From Ciona savignyi (taxonomy: Eukaryota; Chordata; Ascidiacea; Phlebobranchia; Cionidae): a stretch of DNA of 64,000 nt. The notes under the pieces are model-generated. The model saw only the letters and a list, made by a program, of their open reading frames with translations. It searched no databases and had not been told where the DNA came from. This document shows positions 1 through 12,100 of this stretch, piece by piece; positions within the stretch are counted from its first letter, which is position 1, and each line of letters opens with the position of its first letter. Made by a program: the position numbers and the translations under genes. Location of the stretch: contig CH003363.1 in the NCBI GenBank assembly GCA_000149265.1, positions 26,970 through 90,969 of the forward strand. Direction: 5' to 3'.

Positions 1-2165
1 GAAGCTCTAATACGGACATGTTTATTACATGTCTTGTGAAGTTCACTGTACATTTTATTTTTCAATATAATATTGACTGTAAATACAAAATTACAAAAGA
101 AGAAATTGTTTTTGTTAGGCCATTTTGATTGTCACCAGCAGGGGACAATATGTTTTTATTATTAAAGAACAAATCCTTCAAAAAACATAAAGATAAAGGC
201 AACTTTCATTCTGTACCTATCCCGAGAACGAAACCAATTAGAAAGCGGTCAGGATAAAGATAAAAAAAATCGGCTAAAATGGTTATAAAATATAACATTA
301 TTATTATTAATTAAAAACAAAAGAAAGTGGCGCTGAACTGAAAGTAGTGAAACACGTCACTATAAAATCAGTGGAGGTGTTAAGTTTAAGATTTCCTAGG
401 CGCATATACGAAAAACCGATCATTCATAATCCGTGCTATAGAATTACTGTTGATTTACCGCTGTAACAAAAAGGTTCCTTTGGCGTGACGGTATATTTGA
501 CACAGCCTTTTCACGTTAGACGAAAGACGGGAATATTAAAAAGTTTAGTTAACCAGCTGTACATATGCAATGTAGACTAACTTACAATGTAAAAGTTACC
601 GCCAGAAATGAGGCGCACTCCAAATTTTTTTAGTATTAAGTAGAAAAAAAATACGAAGTAATATATGTCTGAAAAAATTAAAGCACGGATTTTATTTTAA
701 ATTTGACTTTCTAATTACAGTCTCAAGTGGCGTTTAAAGATTTCGATCTGATAAGTAATTAATTAAAAGTCTAATTACCAGCGGTTTAATTAAACGTTTT
801 GTTTGGTCAGTCCGCGCTAAAGGATGTGGTGATTACACGACAGCGGGCGAAACAATGGGTAATCGGAGATAGCTTTCGCAACACGACAATGATAACGCGC
901 GCTAGGTACAAATAAGCTGCTTCTAATAATTCAGATAGCCGACATACGATCCATGACACAACAGGGAACCTTACAAATGTCGGTTGTCAAAGTAGAAGAT
1001 GAGAAACATGAAACAATGCGAGACGAGTTTAAATGGCCAGCAATCGGAATCTAGTTCCATTCAGTTTCGTAAGCTCGTCAGTCAGGTCAAGGTTTCATTG
1101 ACCACAAGTGGATTAGCGAAATAATTTAATGAAACTGAACCGTAGGTCTATTAAAGAAATAGTTTGATACCATTGAACCATAAGTGTATTAGCGAATTAG
1201 TTGGTGACCAGGAAAACCTCCAAAATAAAAGAACAGGCACGGTCGTGAGGCCAAATAGTTAACATAACTGATACATATAAAAATTCTTTACAAACATCGT
1301 AAAAAAAATAAAATATTAGTATTTTCGTCGGCCAGGTCAGGTGCACTTTACGGACATTGTTCTAACCCAATAGATATTGGTGGGTACAAAGAAAAAAATA
1401 TTGACTACAACTCACCTTAGAGCCATCGAAAACGAATTATAGGACAAAATAGACACGAATTAAAGGACGATAATAGTGATTATTCAAATTTCCCTCATAT
1501 TTATTCGAAGATTATGACAAATCTTCTGGTGGAAATTTCCACCCGACAGGATAAAAATGCATAACGCAAATAAATCACAAATGTCGAATAAGGCAAAGTA
1601 GCAATATATCCAATTTCGCGGTTGTAACTGATTTAGTGTGGAGCCAACAGCAATTGATCTTGTATTTAATCAGCTTTCAAAATATTAGCCCACGCACTCA
1701 AGGTATTTAAGCATTGGTACAGAAATCAGAATTTTAAGAAATTATTGACTTAAGGTGTGTGGTTACAGTTATACACTACACTACTACAGTTTCAGTTTAC
1801 CTATAATGAATACTAAAAGATAGAAATAAAACAACGAAAAATTTGTTTAGTTTTATATCCGTTAATGATATGTTTTGTATTCCCTTGTCTTGTGTTTTGT
1901 TTGCTGCTTTTGCAAAAAGCAGTTTTAAATTTAGCGACCTTAGATAGAGTTCAGATTATTCTGATCTTTCGGATGTTCGTCTTTCAGTGCTTACATTTTA
2001 TTAGAAAACTCTATTTCAACCATATAGTGCCCAAACCCTTTACACAATCATAACGATAAAAGTTTGCGTTCTGAATAAATAACTTTACCTGGGTTATACA
2101 ATTGTATTGAGGTATCCTGTAGTTGTCTTTCGCCCACAGCCTATTAACATTTTGTTTTTTTACCA
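1..2165. other. Intergenic DNA, no gene seen
   Basis: AT-rich sequence with no reading frame that looks coding on either strand. The only recognisable item is a degraded tRNA-like SINE fragment at about 1238-1300 on the plus strand (SINE family B of this window, recognisable by its GGCC-AAATAGTTAAC box-A-like stretch). The last part presumably holds the promoter or an upstream intron of the gene beginning at 2199, but no TATA box or other defined element could be assigned. Confidence 0.6.
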
Positions 2166-2166
2166 G
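2147..2166 (+). other. Splice acceptor just upstream of the 611-aa gene
   Basis: A pyrimidine-rich run ending in ACCAG closes at 2166, 32 bases before the ATG at 2199. There is no coding exon upstream. It is either the end of a 5'UTR intron or a spliced-leader trans-splice acceptor, as is common in Ciona genes. Confidence 0.5.
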
Positions 2167-2198
2167 AATTTTGAAAGCTTTCAATAAATATTGTGAAA

Positions 2199-4034
2199 AT
2201 GGCGACAGACATGCGTCATCCCTCGACTGCCTCGAGACTACTCTTAAACCACAATTTCTACCAACAATCCGTTGTTGGGTCACGTGTCCTACAGCAGCCG
2301 CGATTGGTCGAACCGAACCAGCCGCCAGCCAATCGGATCAGCAGTGCTCTTATCACCGACCACGACATCAACAACTACCTCAAAACGAAACCGACTTTTC
2401 GACCCGTGACGTCACACAATACGTCAGTGATTGCGTCACTGTACAAGCAGCAAGCAAACATCGAAGACAGACAGAAGCTCCCGTTGCTCTACCAGCAGAA
2501 GAAACCAATTGTCACAACTGTGTCGCAAAACGCGGCGAGTCGAAGAAGACGAGGGCCCCGATCCTTCACTTACCCGAGCTATTCATCCGTCCTCCCATTC
2601 TCAGCCGTAGCGCCGAAGTTTAAATCCCCAAGTGGGGTTGTCACTCGTGTCCGATCGTCCGTCGGCGCCGCCTCTGAAACCTGGAACAAAGCGCACGAGT
2701 CGATCGCAGCGAACGGACAAGGCCTCCTGCAGCTGCAGGGCGCGGTCGAGGTTGCAGCCAGGAATCCACAGCTCCAGCACCGATCCACAGTCAACTACGT
2801 TCCGTTTTACGAGACCCGGGAACGGGGGGATGGCGCAAGCGTGGTCGATGTCCCTTCTATGGACGTCGAAGGAAAGAAGATCGAAACTGAACCTCATGAC
2901 GCAACTTCCGGAAAATCGAAGGAAGCTCGTGACGCGAATTCTGGGAAAACATCCGGAGACGATCGAAACAGCGAAGGGAGCGTTGACGCCATTGTGTCCT
3001 CTCTGTCTCGAAGGAATCCGACGCGATCCTCATCAAAGGTCGAAAAGAAAGTCCGCTTCAGTTCCGCAGTCACCGAGAACAAAGTGAACGAGCCTTCGTA
3101 CACGGAGGACCTGATCCGATCCCTGCATCGAGAGATGAAGATGAAGAGGAGCAAACCGACGTCGTTGTCCTCCGGCTCTTCCAGGATCGTCGACGCGATC
3201 GAGGAGAGGTCGATCGACGAATTCACCACTCCTGTCATGAAGGTGGTTGTCACGAAGCGCCAGGCGCCAACAGGATCCGAAAAGGGGGTTTCCCTTTCAC
3301 CCAGGGAGGCAGAAGACCCGAGACGGGTCGCGAGCATGGCGTCGAGGATCATAAAACATTACCCCAACGGGAATTCCCCGGACAGCGAACAGTACCCCGG
3401 CGAGGTGCTGCGGCGCGGCACCCAGGCCACGCAGCGGGCGTCGACGGCGGGGGAATCCCGGAAACAGGAAACGATCGCCCGCGTCGCGAAGTCGGTGCCG
3501 AAGCGGCAAACAGTCGTGATGCCGAACTTCCCGAAACAGCCGGTTTGGCAACGAAGAAGCTTCCCGCTACATTCTGTGACCTCAAAATCGAGGACGTCTG
3601 TGACGACTGCTAATGGGTTCAACGCGTCTGTGCAGGGAAACAACTTTAACGGCGTCACTTCTCGTCGGAATGAAAACCTACGGAGCCGTTTATCTAGTGA
3701 CGTCACCAGCCCCACGTCACAGCCAAAAATTTCCGACGTCACAAACACGCGTCCTTCAACTACGCCCGGACAGATCCGAAACTCCGCGCCGCCGAAAGAG
3801 ACCGAGTCGAATCCGGTTCTCCGCGGGGAAACGGCGCTCCCGTCCCCGCGCGCGGCCGTCAAATCCGCCCCTCTCTTTAACGAGTTCCAACCCATCCCGT
3901 CAATGCCAGACCACATCAACTTTTGCGACCCGAGGAAAACCGAACTCATTCTTCGCTGGCTCGACGACGTCAACAAAAAGCGAAACATTGAATCGAAACT
4001 GAAACGCACGGCTTTTTCCCGAGCCAAAGCGTGA
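2199..4034 (+). CDS. Orphan basic, low-complexity protein, 611 aa
   Basis: Uninterrupted 611-codon frame. The ATG at 2199 is preferred because it has A at -3 and G at +4 and lies 33 bases downstream of a strong splice acceptor. I recognise no domain. The protein is rich in Ser, Arg, Lys, Thr and Pro and is probably largely disordered. It has an arginine cluster (RRRRG) near residue 118, no signal peptide and no membrane segment. The most structured-looking part is the C-terminus, where an acidic/aliphatic stretch (ELILRWLDDVNKKR) is followed by a basic tail. GC content is clearly higher than the flanks and the frame stays open over 1.8 kb, which supports real coding. It contains two TGACGTCA palindromes (2407, 3698). 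Function unknown; the composition would suit a nuclear or cytoskeletal-associated protein, but that is only a guess. Confidence 0.75.
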   Translation: MATDMRHPSTASRLLLNHNFYQQSVVGSRVLQQPRLVEPNQPPANRISSALITDHDINNYLKTKPTFRPVTSHNTSVIASLYKQQANIEDRQKLPLLYQQKKPIVTTVSQNAASRRRRGPRSFTYPSYSSVLPFSAVAPKFKSPSGVVTRVRSSVGAASETWNKAHESIAANGQGLLQLQGAVEVAARNPQLQHRSTVNYVPFYETRERGDGASVVDVPSMDVEGKKIETEPHDATSGKSKEARDANSGKTSGDDRNSEGSVDAIVSSLSRRNPTRSSSKVEKKVRFSSAVTENKVNEPSYTEDLIRSLHREMKMKRSKPTSLSSGSSRIVDAIEERSIDEFTTPVMKVVVTKRQAPTGSEKGVSLSPREAEDPRRVASMASRIIKHYPNGNSPDSEQYPGEVLRRGTQATQRASTAGESRKQETIARVAKSVPKRQTVVMPNFPKQPVWQRRSFPLHSVTSKSRTSVTTANGFNASVQGNNFNGVTSRRNENLRSRLSSDVTSPTSQPKISDVTNTRPSTTPGQIRNSAPPKETESNPVLRGETALPSPRAAVKSAPLFNEFQPIPSMPDHINFCDPRKTELILRWLDDVNKKRNIESKLKRTAFSRAKA

Positions 4035-4160
4035 AATTGCGTTCAAAAGTGAACGGCATTGTGATATTTACACTCTTTATTGCAATCGTTTATTTATATA
4101 CAAAAATATATGCTGATTCGAGCACTGTCGGCATGCGATCTATGAACATTATTGCAACTA

Positions 4161-4166
4161 AATAAA
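4161..4166 (+). terminator. Poly(A) signal AATAAA
   Basis: AATAAA 127 bases after the stop codon of the 611-aa gene, on the same strand. Confidence 0.6.
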
Positions 4167-4816
4167 AATCGTGAAAAATTAAACTTGGAACACATCTTCA
4201 CACATACTAAGTAACAAGGGCATATATGTATATGTAAACGTTCGCATGATTCGTTGTGGTTGTAACGTCGGGAAAACTAAAAGGGCTGGAAAGAGGGAAT
4301 GATGAAAACTGCACACTAAAGTGTGGGATAAGGGCGTTAGGGTAAGTGTTAGAGCTATGGGCTTAAGAGTAATGTTCAGGGCAGGACTAGAATTAGTTTT
4401 AGATATTGTTAGTGGGATTTTGGGTAGAGGTTAAAGAAAATTACTAATTTTTACCGGGTCAGGTTCCTTCTAAGCTATAATGAGCTTGTCACCGGTTTTG
4501 GTATAGAATTGTTATATGTATAAAAGTTACTAATTTATGTGTGTACCGCTGACCTTTTTATACGTTTACTGCCCTCCCATGCGGAACAATACAAGAGCAA
4601 ATGAAAGGACAATAGGAATAAGGGTAGGAACTTGTAGTAATTATTTTTTACGATTAGGGTCAGGTGAAGTTAATTTTTCCGTGTCAACTTCTTTGTAGGA
4701 TTACAACGTTTTGGACGATTACAACGAGACTATAATCCGGGGTTCCAACGACGAATCTTCGGATCCACGATTCCAACAATTATTCGCGGCTGTGATTTAT
4801 AAATTTCTAGAGACCG
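4167..4816. other. Intergenic, convergent gene ends
   Basis: No coding signal. From about 4280 to 4450 there is G/T-rich degenerate sequence (GGGTTAG/GTTAGGG-like words) resembling the interior of the MITE seen intact at 59533-59682, including the words AACTGCACACTAAA and TTAGTTTTA. I could not find clean inverted ends here. Confidence 0.4.
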
Positions 4817-7800
4817 TTACGCGTCAGCGGTCGCCCAATTGACGTAGCAAGGCACCGTGAACCCTGATGACCCAGTGGCCAGTGACGTAATAACGGAATA
4901 AGTCGACGCGACGCCTCCGAACAATCCGACCAGAATAATCTCAACGAGAAGAATTTTCTGATACGTCGGTATGTTGATGACGACCCACGGTACTGGGGCC
5001 TCGTTGGCCGGGTGTGTGTATTGTGGGGTCTCTTCGCTTTCCGGGGTGCTTGTCTGCCCGTCGGGGTCGTCGTTCGGCGCCCCCACCGCGGTATAGAAGG
5101 TGGTCTCCCCGAAATTGGGGAGTTCCCCCGGTGCGTCATTTGCGGCGTGCTGCCGAGCGAGCATCAGGTAGAAAAGCGGCGGGAAAATGAAGTTCGTGGC
5201 CGTTATGGTGGTTCCCCCGACCAGAGAAAGGATGACGCCGAAATGCGGGATGCTGAGGGCGATAAAGAGCATCGACGCCATGACACAAGTCCGAATAATG
5301 CAGCGCTTGATGGAAAATTCTAGAAAAAGAATTCGTCACAAATTTAATGAGTTCATAAAGTTTGAAAAAAACTCTGCGGAGTACAAGTACAAAAACAAGT
5401 CGATTTACAATCTATATCTAAGTACTAAATGTGTGTTTTTTTCTGCTCGTATGTTTTACTACGTATTCGCTTTAACTATGATTCGGACGATTATGTCAGT
5501 CCTAAAGGTTGTAACATCGAGACCAGTTCCAACCGATTTGTTTTGAATCGTTGGACAAGGCTGTTAATGGCCATCATTTGGATACCGTTGTACTAAAACA
5601 GTATAAATGGTTTAATCATATACAACACACCGCAATAGTTCAGTTAACCTGACGGAGGTTGCGAGGTGATATGGCTATAGCCCGTGTGATAACACCATAA
5701 GTTTTTGCGACCGTCGTGTGGTCAAATAGTTAACGCGACGATATGCATATATAAATTCCATACAAAAACGGTCTTAGTGGGTAGCCTATTATGCATTGGA
5801 AACTTTGCCGGGTAAAAGAGTGTGTTATTCCAAGTAAAACGAGTGTTATATGCATACTGGCATTGCGTTGTTGGACTGAGAGGTTTGGTGGTGACATACA
5901 TCCGGCTGAACCGACACAGCCGACGTATTGTTTTGATCATTTGATTAATTAATACTAGATTACACCAGCGGTGGATTGAACGAATGTCTGGTGTGTCCAG
6001 ACGAAAAGCTTATACAGTTGTATATGTGCACTAGCTAAAGTTGTACATATATTCATGTACACCTGGAAAAATCAATGCCTCTAAAGTTGGTTCAGTGAAA
6101 ATGCCATTGAGTCGAAGTCGAATGGTTGTTGGATCAACACCAGTCCATAACTTGTCTATTGTGCGCTTGAAAAAGGCACCTGGCAAAGATTTCTTAAAAC
6201 CAGTCGATACAAGCGTTACAAAATACGATTTTTGTCCTTCTTTATAAACATACTGTCGGTTAATCCGGAGGACACGAGGTAATCTGGCGATTGTCCGTAT
6301 AACAACCCCCTTTATTTCCCGCCCATGAAGATCAAGATGAGTTCTAATCTATCCTATTAAATACAACAGTAAGATGCGGTGTAATTCAATTAAATACAAA
6401 CGTTTTCCTATTAAATACAACCGTCATGCGGTGTAATTCAAACCCAGTATCTTACAGCTTGCTGCCGTACAATTGCTACAATAAAACTTCTGTGTATAAA
6501 TACGTACTGTCGGGTATTTTAAAGAAGCCTTCCAAATCTTGATTGATTGGATTCACTACTATAAGGAATGCCATCAACAGGTGTGACGTAATCAGGATTA
6601 TGACGCAATAAAGCATCCAGGTTTTTGACAACTCGTCGAGAATATTATCATGAGTCATATTGTCCCCAATTACAACGAATCCGGCCACACAAATCGGAAG
6701 ATAAGTCAGCAAAACAGCTGAAAATATTGGAGGAGTTCGTTGTTAAAGTATATAAGATTGCAGAGGTAGCTGTGTAGTTACAGTGCTGGTTATATGTACC
6801 AATTAGACTTGAAATTTAAAGGGTTTAGTTGTGTGGGTTGGTGTTGTGTCTTAGTTTTAAGGCTTTTAATTGTAAAGGGTTCATTTATAGTGGTTAGGTT
6901 AAAGTGGGTTCATTGCAGTTGTAGGGGCTTTGTAGTAAGGGAGTTAGTTGTAAATGGGTTAAGTTATATGAAATTCAGTTTTTTTTAGTTTAATTGATAT
7001 GGGTTTATTTGACATGAGACAATATTTAATTTATTAGTTTTTCTGTGTAGCAAGTTATATCGAGATCGACCATCGCCACCATCAGTGATACTTAGTGTAA
7101 ACTTTATACTTACAAACAATCCCAATTACGACCGACTTGGGAAACTTCTCTGGTTGTTTCATGTCAACTTGTATGGTAGGAAATACACTGGCGCCGCCAA
7201 ATGCGAACAAAATTGTCCCAAAGGCGCCGAAAAAGCCAGCGAATGACGGATTGGCGTGTGAAGCCGGCGCTTCGTTGGACGCCATCTATAATATAAGATA
7301 TCTATATGCGTCGCAACAGTTGATACCATCAACAAGATATGGATATCAGAATGAAAAGTTATCTTTTATTACTTAGTCAAATTAACTTATTGTTTTAAAT
7401 TGTCAACGTGTTTTGATTGTCGACGGCCTTGTCAAAAGTTTTGTCAAAAGTTTGCTTACGAAAGTTTCGTAGATTTTGATGACAAAATGTAATAAAGATC
7501 ACAGACAATTTTTTAAGTTAAAACTTTTGTATACCAAACCTATTTTAACGTATAGGATACACAGGTTTATCCCTGGAAATTAAAAAAATGCTGAAACACG
7601 GCCAATAGTTAGCATACATTGAGCCTACAGTCCAGTTACCGTAGCTAATGTGTGTGTTATAGTGTGTGACCATATGAAACACAGGGAAAATTTACTGTCA
7701 CTTGACGGTTGTGTAGCTAAATGGTTACCTCGACCGATTCTTGTCTCATTTGTACTTTCAAAACACTCTTAGTGACGAGCCCATCATGGGTTCGAAACTT

Positions 7801-9197
7801 AGCCGCCAGGGACAAAATTATGTATTTTTTTTATGTATCGGTCGGGTTAACCATTCGGCCACACAACCATTCAAAATTTCTGTAACTACTGACACCGGTC
7901 ACAACCTACCACTATGAGCGCCACTGTTGCTATGGTTCCCCCGACACTAGTGGTCACAGCCGCCATGATGGCAGCTTGCCAGAAATCCTTCGGGGTCCCG
8001 AGGAAGGTGAACGGGGTGAGAAACCCAGCGACGATAAGGATCCAATAGCATGCATGCATCTGAACATGGCCCAGGCTTTCCAGTAGGTTGGATATGTTCC
8101 CGGCGATCAAGAGTAGAAACACAGTGGCTGAGGTGATGATTTGACACTTTCATAATATGATAGGATACTCTTCTTTATTCCGTTGAAGGAAAAACGCAAA
8201 GGGTTTGTAGCGCCGTCAAAAAGCGTAAAGTTACCTCATGTCCACTGACAGGGCAGCGGAGCTGTTGCAGTGTGTTAAATAATAGGATACATTTCTGAAT
8301 ACTGTTTAACCCATCCACTAGCTTCAGACAACTACCGTTAAGTGACTTGATTAAAAACACAACCGACAGCTTGCAAAACAATCATTTCCTCTCCGCTGGT
8401 ATTCAACCGGTGAATGTCGGCGAAAGGTTGAGCGTTCGACATATCGGGCACGCTGTACACCCGGCAGGTTTACCTTTAGCGAGCCAATTGTCAACATATG
8501 ACATGCCACGATATCAGGTTAATTTTTTTTTATCATAAAATAATAATAACAACATGCACCATCGTCATATTACCTCGCGCTCAGTTTTCCGGAACTATTG
8601 CAGTGTGTTGTATAGTATATGATTGAGGCATTTCTTTAGTTTAGCGTATATCCCATTAATTCACTGGGTTAAGGCGATGTCCGTTGAGTACACTGCAGAA
8701 GCACACAGTGGTTCTAGCTGGTTTCTATCGAAGCACCCATTTCCGGGCTATACAGACGACGACGCTCATTAAATGAACCAACCGGTCGGACTAATAGAGT
8801 CAACTATACCAACCTCCCCCGTATAAAGTTGCGAAGATAACAAAGAATGGATAACAAAGAATCCTGGATTAAAATCCAATCAAAGTTTAGAAAACTAGGG
8901 ATCTTGTAAACAAATGTAGCCAAATATTGGATAACGAAGGATCCTGGGTTAAAATCCGGGCAAGGGTTGGGTAAACATGGCTCTTGGGTTCAAATACAAG
9001 CAAGACTTGTACAATCAGAGACCCTGGTTTCGAATGCAGGCATTGGTTGACACAAAAGGTCCCGGGTTAAAATTCATGCAAGGGTTGGGTAACCAGTGAT
9101 CTTGGGATTAAATCCACATGAAACTCACTGGAGTTGGAATCAATGCTTCCTCGTCGTTGGTAGCGACCGAACTTGACATTTCTGTGTTGTCCTCCAT
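4817..9197 (-). CDS. Amino-acid transporter, Aa_trans family (N-terminal membrane exons not found)
   Basis: Multi-pass amino-acid/auxin permease-fold protein of the SLC32/36/38-like superfamily. Coding exons on the minus strand: 8127-7910, 7285-7114, 6717-6508 and 5319-4817, with phases that close (…GIV/SVLLTYLP…, …KIPD/KFSIK…). A likely first exon, 9197-9129, encodes a short Ser/Glu-rich cytoplasmic N-terminus (MEDNTEMSSS…) and ends in GTGAGT. Diagnostic family features: TVFLLL then a Cys-Trp pair in the 8127 exon; FLGTPKDFW; FGGASVFPTIQVDMKQPEKFP, the classic Phe-Gly-Gly…Pro-x-Ile-Gln segment; and PHFGVILSLVGG followed by FPPLFYL near the end. The last exon carries a long hydrophilic loop and a final hydrophobic helix before TAA. 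The segment that should encode the first two or three membrane helices (about 100 residues, including the usual G-x-G-x-LALP-like motif) is not visible between 8128 and 9128, which is mostly repeats. It may be missing, diverged or mis-assembled. Exact substrate unknown. Confidence 0.75.
5590..5830 (+). repeat. Two adjacent SINE fragments in a transporter intron
   Basis: 5590-5700 matches the 3' half of SINE family A (ACACACCGCAATAG … GCCCGTGTG). 5707-5820 matches SINE family B (GTCGTGTGG … AGTTAACGCGAC … ACAAAAACGGTC). Both are diverged. 6262-6340 holds a further family A tail fragment. Confidence 0.6.
6344..6440. repeat. Two-copy tandem repeat, roughly 55 bp
   Basis: The words CCTATTAAATACAAC and ATGCGGTGTAATTCAA occur twice in the same order and spacing within the transporter intron between its last two exons. 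Confidence 0.55.
6785..6985. repeat. Degenerate G/T-rich short tandem repeat
   Basis: Successive variants of AGTTGTAAAGGGTT spaced about 20-25 bases apart, just upstream (in the minus sense) of the 6717-6508 exon. No coding function is likely, although a 64-codon plus-strand frame crosses it. Confidence 0.45.
7712..7870. repeat. SINE family B, two copies in opposite orientation
   Basis: A plus-strand copy at 7712-7808 (box-A-like AAATGGTTACCTCGACCGA, box-B-like GGTTCGAAACTTA) is followed by a minus-strand partial copy at about 7820-7870. Head-to-head copies may form a hairpin in transcripts of this intron. Confidence 0.6.
8165..8800 (-). repeat. SINE family A copies in the transporter's 5' region
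   Basis: 8568-8800 is a near full-length minus-strand copy: tail TACCTCGCGC, centre GGAACTATTGCAGTGTGTTG, head ending in CCGACCGG in the minus sense. 8165-8345 is a second, partial copy. Together they occupy much of the interval where the missing N-terminal transporter exons would be expected. Confidence 0.6.
8835..9115. repeat. Degenerate ~48-bp tandem repeat with tRNA B-box-like words
   Basis: About five to six variable copies carrying GATCCTGGGTTAAAATCC, CTCTTGGGTTCAAAT, ACCCTGGTTTCGAAT and similar words, each followed by CAAGGGTTGG-like sequence. The recurring GGTTCRAAT-like core resembles a Pol III B-box, but no tRNA can be folded from it. Confidence 0.5.
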
Positions 9198-12100
9198 CAG
9201 CAATCCCTAACCACTGCCCTGTCACCATACTTGTATCAGCCAATCGTCACATTTCGTGAAATTATTGGTAAGTTTGTATGTATTTTTATACAACCAATAC
9301 ACATTAGTCGATTGCATTGTTATATAATTACTTATGGAATGCATTCACCCAAAGAACAAATGGAAATTTTATTCAATTAACTACGTTTCTGGTTAACAAT
9401 ACTTCACACTAACTGCAAAAAACTAAAGTGCAATACAATGCTGTTCATTTTAAGAGGTGTTTTCCTCAAACTAGCAGACTTATTTTCACAACAACAGGTT
9501 ATTCTGCAATAATAAACGTAGATTGTATCGGATATACAACACCTACTAATCATTACATTATTTGGAAATTACAAACTATTGCCGTTACCATTTTACTGAA
9601 TAAAGCTTACGCCGGCCTCTATTGCTTACCCACTATGCTGATCTATGACACGACCTTACTGGTGACGTCATGTTATATCATGTGATTTTCATTGTGCAAC
9701 TTTTACAATCGTACTTTTCATTGTGCTATTTTGGCAGAGTATTAAATTGACTATAAAGTTTTTCATTCTTGCTTTACGAACAGTTTATTTGAAGTTCTGA
9801 CCAATAGACCTGGAGTACCTTTTATTCTCTGCAATAAACTTATTTCCGGGTTGGATAAATATAGCGTCTAATGCCTTTGAGGAAATTCCAAGCAACCAAC
9901 AAAAACACGGTTTCTATACTAAAGCTGTACTATCTTTCGATGAACGATAAATTTACCACAGAAAAGCGGACCTTTAGGCTATATACTGGAAAAAGCTACT
10001 GAATATGACATGGATGTACTTTTTACTGGAAAATATTGTTTGTTCGGTCACCGTTATTTACCGATTGTAATGCATTCCACCGCATATATAACATGCATGT
10101 TGGTAATTATTAACTATGATTTAAACAACATGCAGTATTTGCGTTCGTGCATTGGTTTTCGTAATGCTTGTTCTACGTCAAATAACTGAAAGTTAGTTTT
10201 CAAGTATTCATCATTTGACTACCTTTAAAAACAAAAAATAGTGTATTTACATTCTATCTAACTACGAAATCTTGCCTTAAGCCAGCTGCAGCATAATGCA
10301 CTGTAAATAATTGTTATTATGACGCAATAACTAAACTGTTTCTACCAGCATACTGTGTATAAAGTGATATTTAGCACATCTGAACACAAGACATGCTAAT
10401 TGTGGTATACATGCATTTATAGTCTTGAAAACTTCCATAAATATATATATATATATAGTAATATTTTCTGCAAATATTAAATTTATTTATTGGTTAATGA
10501 ACGGCTGAACCTATTACATCACAGTGGTATTTATAAACAAACACCTACACACTTCTATGTGATATCACACTCAGAACAACAATCATCTCAGAGTGAATTA
10601 TTTTGAAAATGTTTCTGTGACGTCACAAATTAAAAGTATAACAATTCGTGACGGAAGTTGTAGATTGGTAATGGTGCTGTTTCAAGAAAACTTTGCCCTA
10701 CAAACTTTTAAACTATGCCGCTGTATAAGGGTAAAGTAGCTATTTACATAGGAGATACTGCGTGCAATTAAATGCCCCATTCAAACCCTTTTTTATAGTT
10801 ATCTGTGTATGAAGGTAATTTTTTAATGATTAAAAGTGTATGTTGGTTAGCAGTTTATGTTGCTAATTTCAAAACTACTGTATAAGAATTGTACCCACAA
10901 TTGCTAGGTAATTTAGGTGAATTGTTAACAAAATGTGCTCTTATGGTTTAATATTCAATGCGGTTTAATATTTAATGAGCGTCATATATGTCAACATTGC
11001 ATTGTTGTGTTGTGCTGTGGTTTGCATGGGCAATGACCATTAATTCTCTTATTATATGCGTAACATTTAGTTATTGATAAAAGAACGTGTACGATAATAC
11101 GTTGTATTGTACTGTTATGTGTGATGCGAAAGTAAATACAATGCTGTATACCTTGTGTTACCTGCTCGTTGTCTTTAACTTTGGTCTTAAAACAATTTTA
11201 AATGTCAAAATAGGCTTCTTTTAGTGCTAATATTTCGAATAGGGTAATTTGAATTCTAGTTACGTTTTTCTGATTCGTGTAATTCTCAAAAATTTAGTAG
11301 AAATTTGAAATGAATATTGCGGAGCTATCAACGACAACGCCGAAAATACTGAAAAATTGGCTTCTTTTTACGTTTTTCCCGATAGCAGAAATTTTCCTTT
11401 TTTCGAAAAATAAAAGTCGAGGTTAGTTAAGATTTTTAAAAGTTTCAACCTGTTTCGATACCGCGTTCTGCACAATGAGCTGTCACCAGCTTACGCGGAA
11501 AAAAAGAAAGAAAAAAACGGAGTAAAATCAATATGGGTTCCGTTCGGATTCGAAGGAACTCATAATAACTTTGGCGAAATTGGTGATGGTTTTTAAGTTC
11601 TGAAATTTCACCAATCGTGGTGTGGCTGAATGGTTGGCACGACCGATTCATATACCGATCGTTTTCTACTGCGGTAAAAAGTTGAATTCTGCTGTCACTG
11701 TGCATGTATGTTATCTGCTATAGGCTTACAAATTGTTGGACAATGCAGAAAATCTATGCGGGAAACGCGTTCGTTCCTGCAAACAAAAAATCTGTAAAAT
11801 AGTTTCGTTCGAATCCAAATCCTAATCGAGTTAAACTCTATAATGGTGTTGTTTGCTAATATGGCTTAGGTTTACAATAGCAAATTCTAGGTATATATAT
11901 TGCATTACGGAGATTTCCGAGAGAACCAAGAATATAAGAACCACTGCCGTTTTGTGAATGTTCATTAACGGTTATTCTATAAAAGCCGATATTTCGAAAA
12001 TGTAAATGATTATTCACTTTATATTGTAAGGAAAGTTGTAAGTGAATAAAATAAACTGAAAACAGGACCAAGAGACCCTGTTAACCGCACGGGAGAATCG

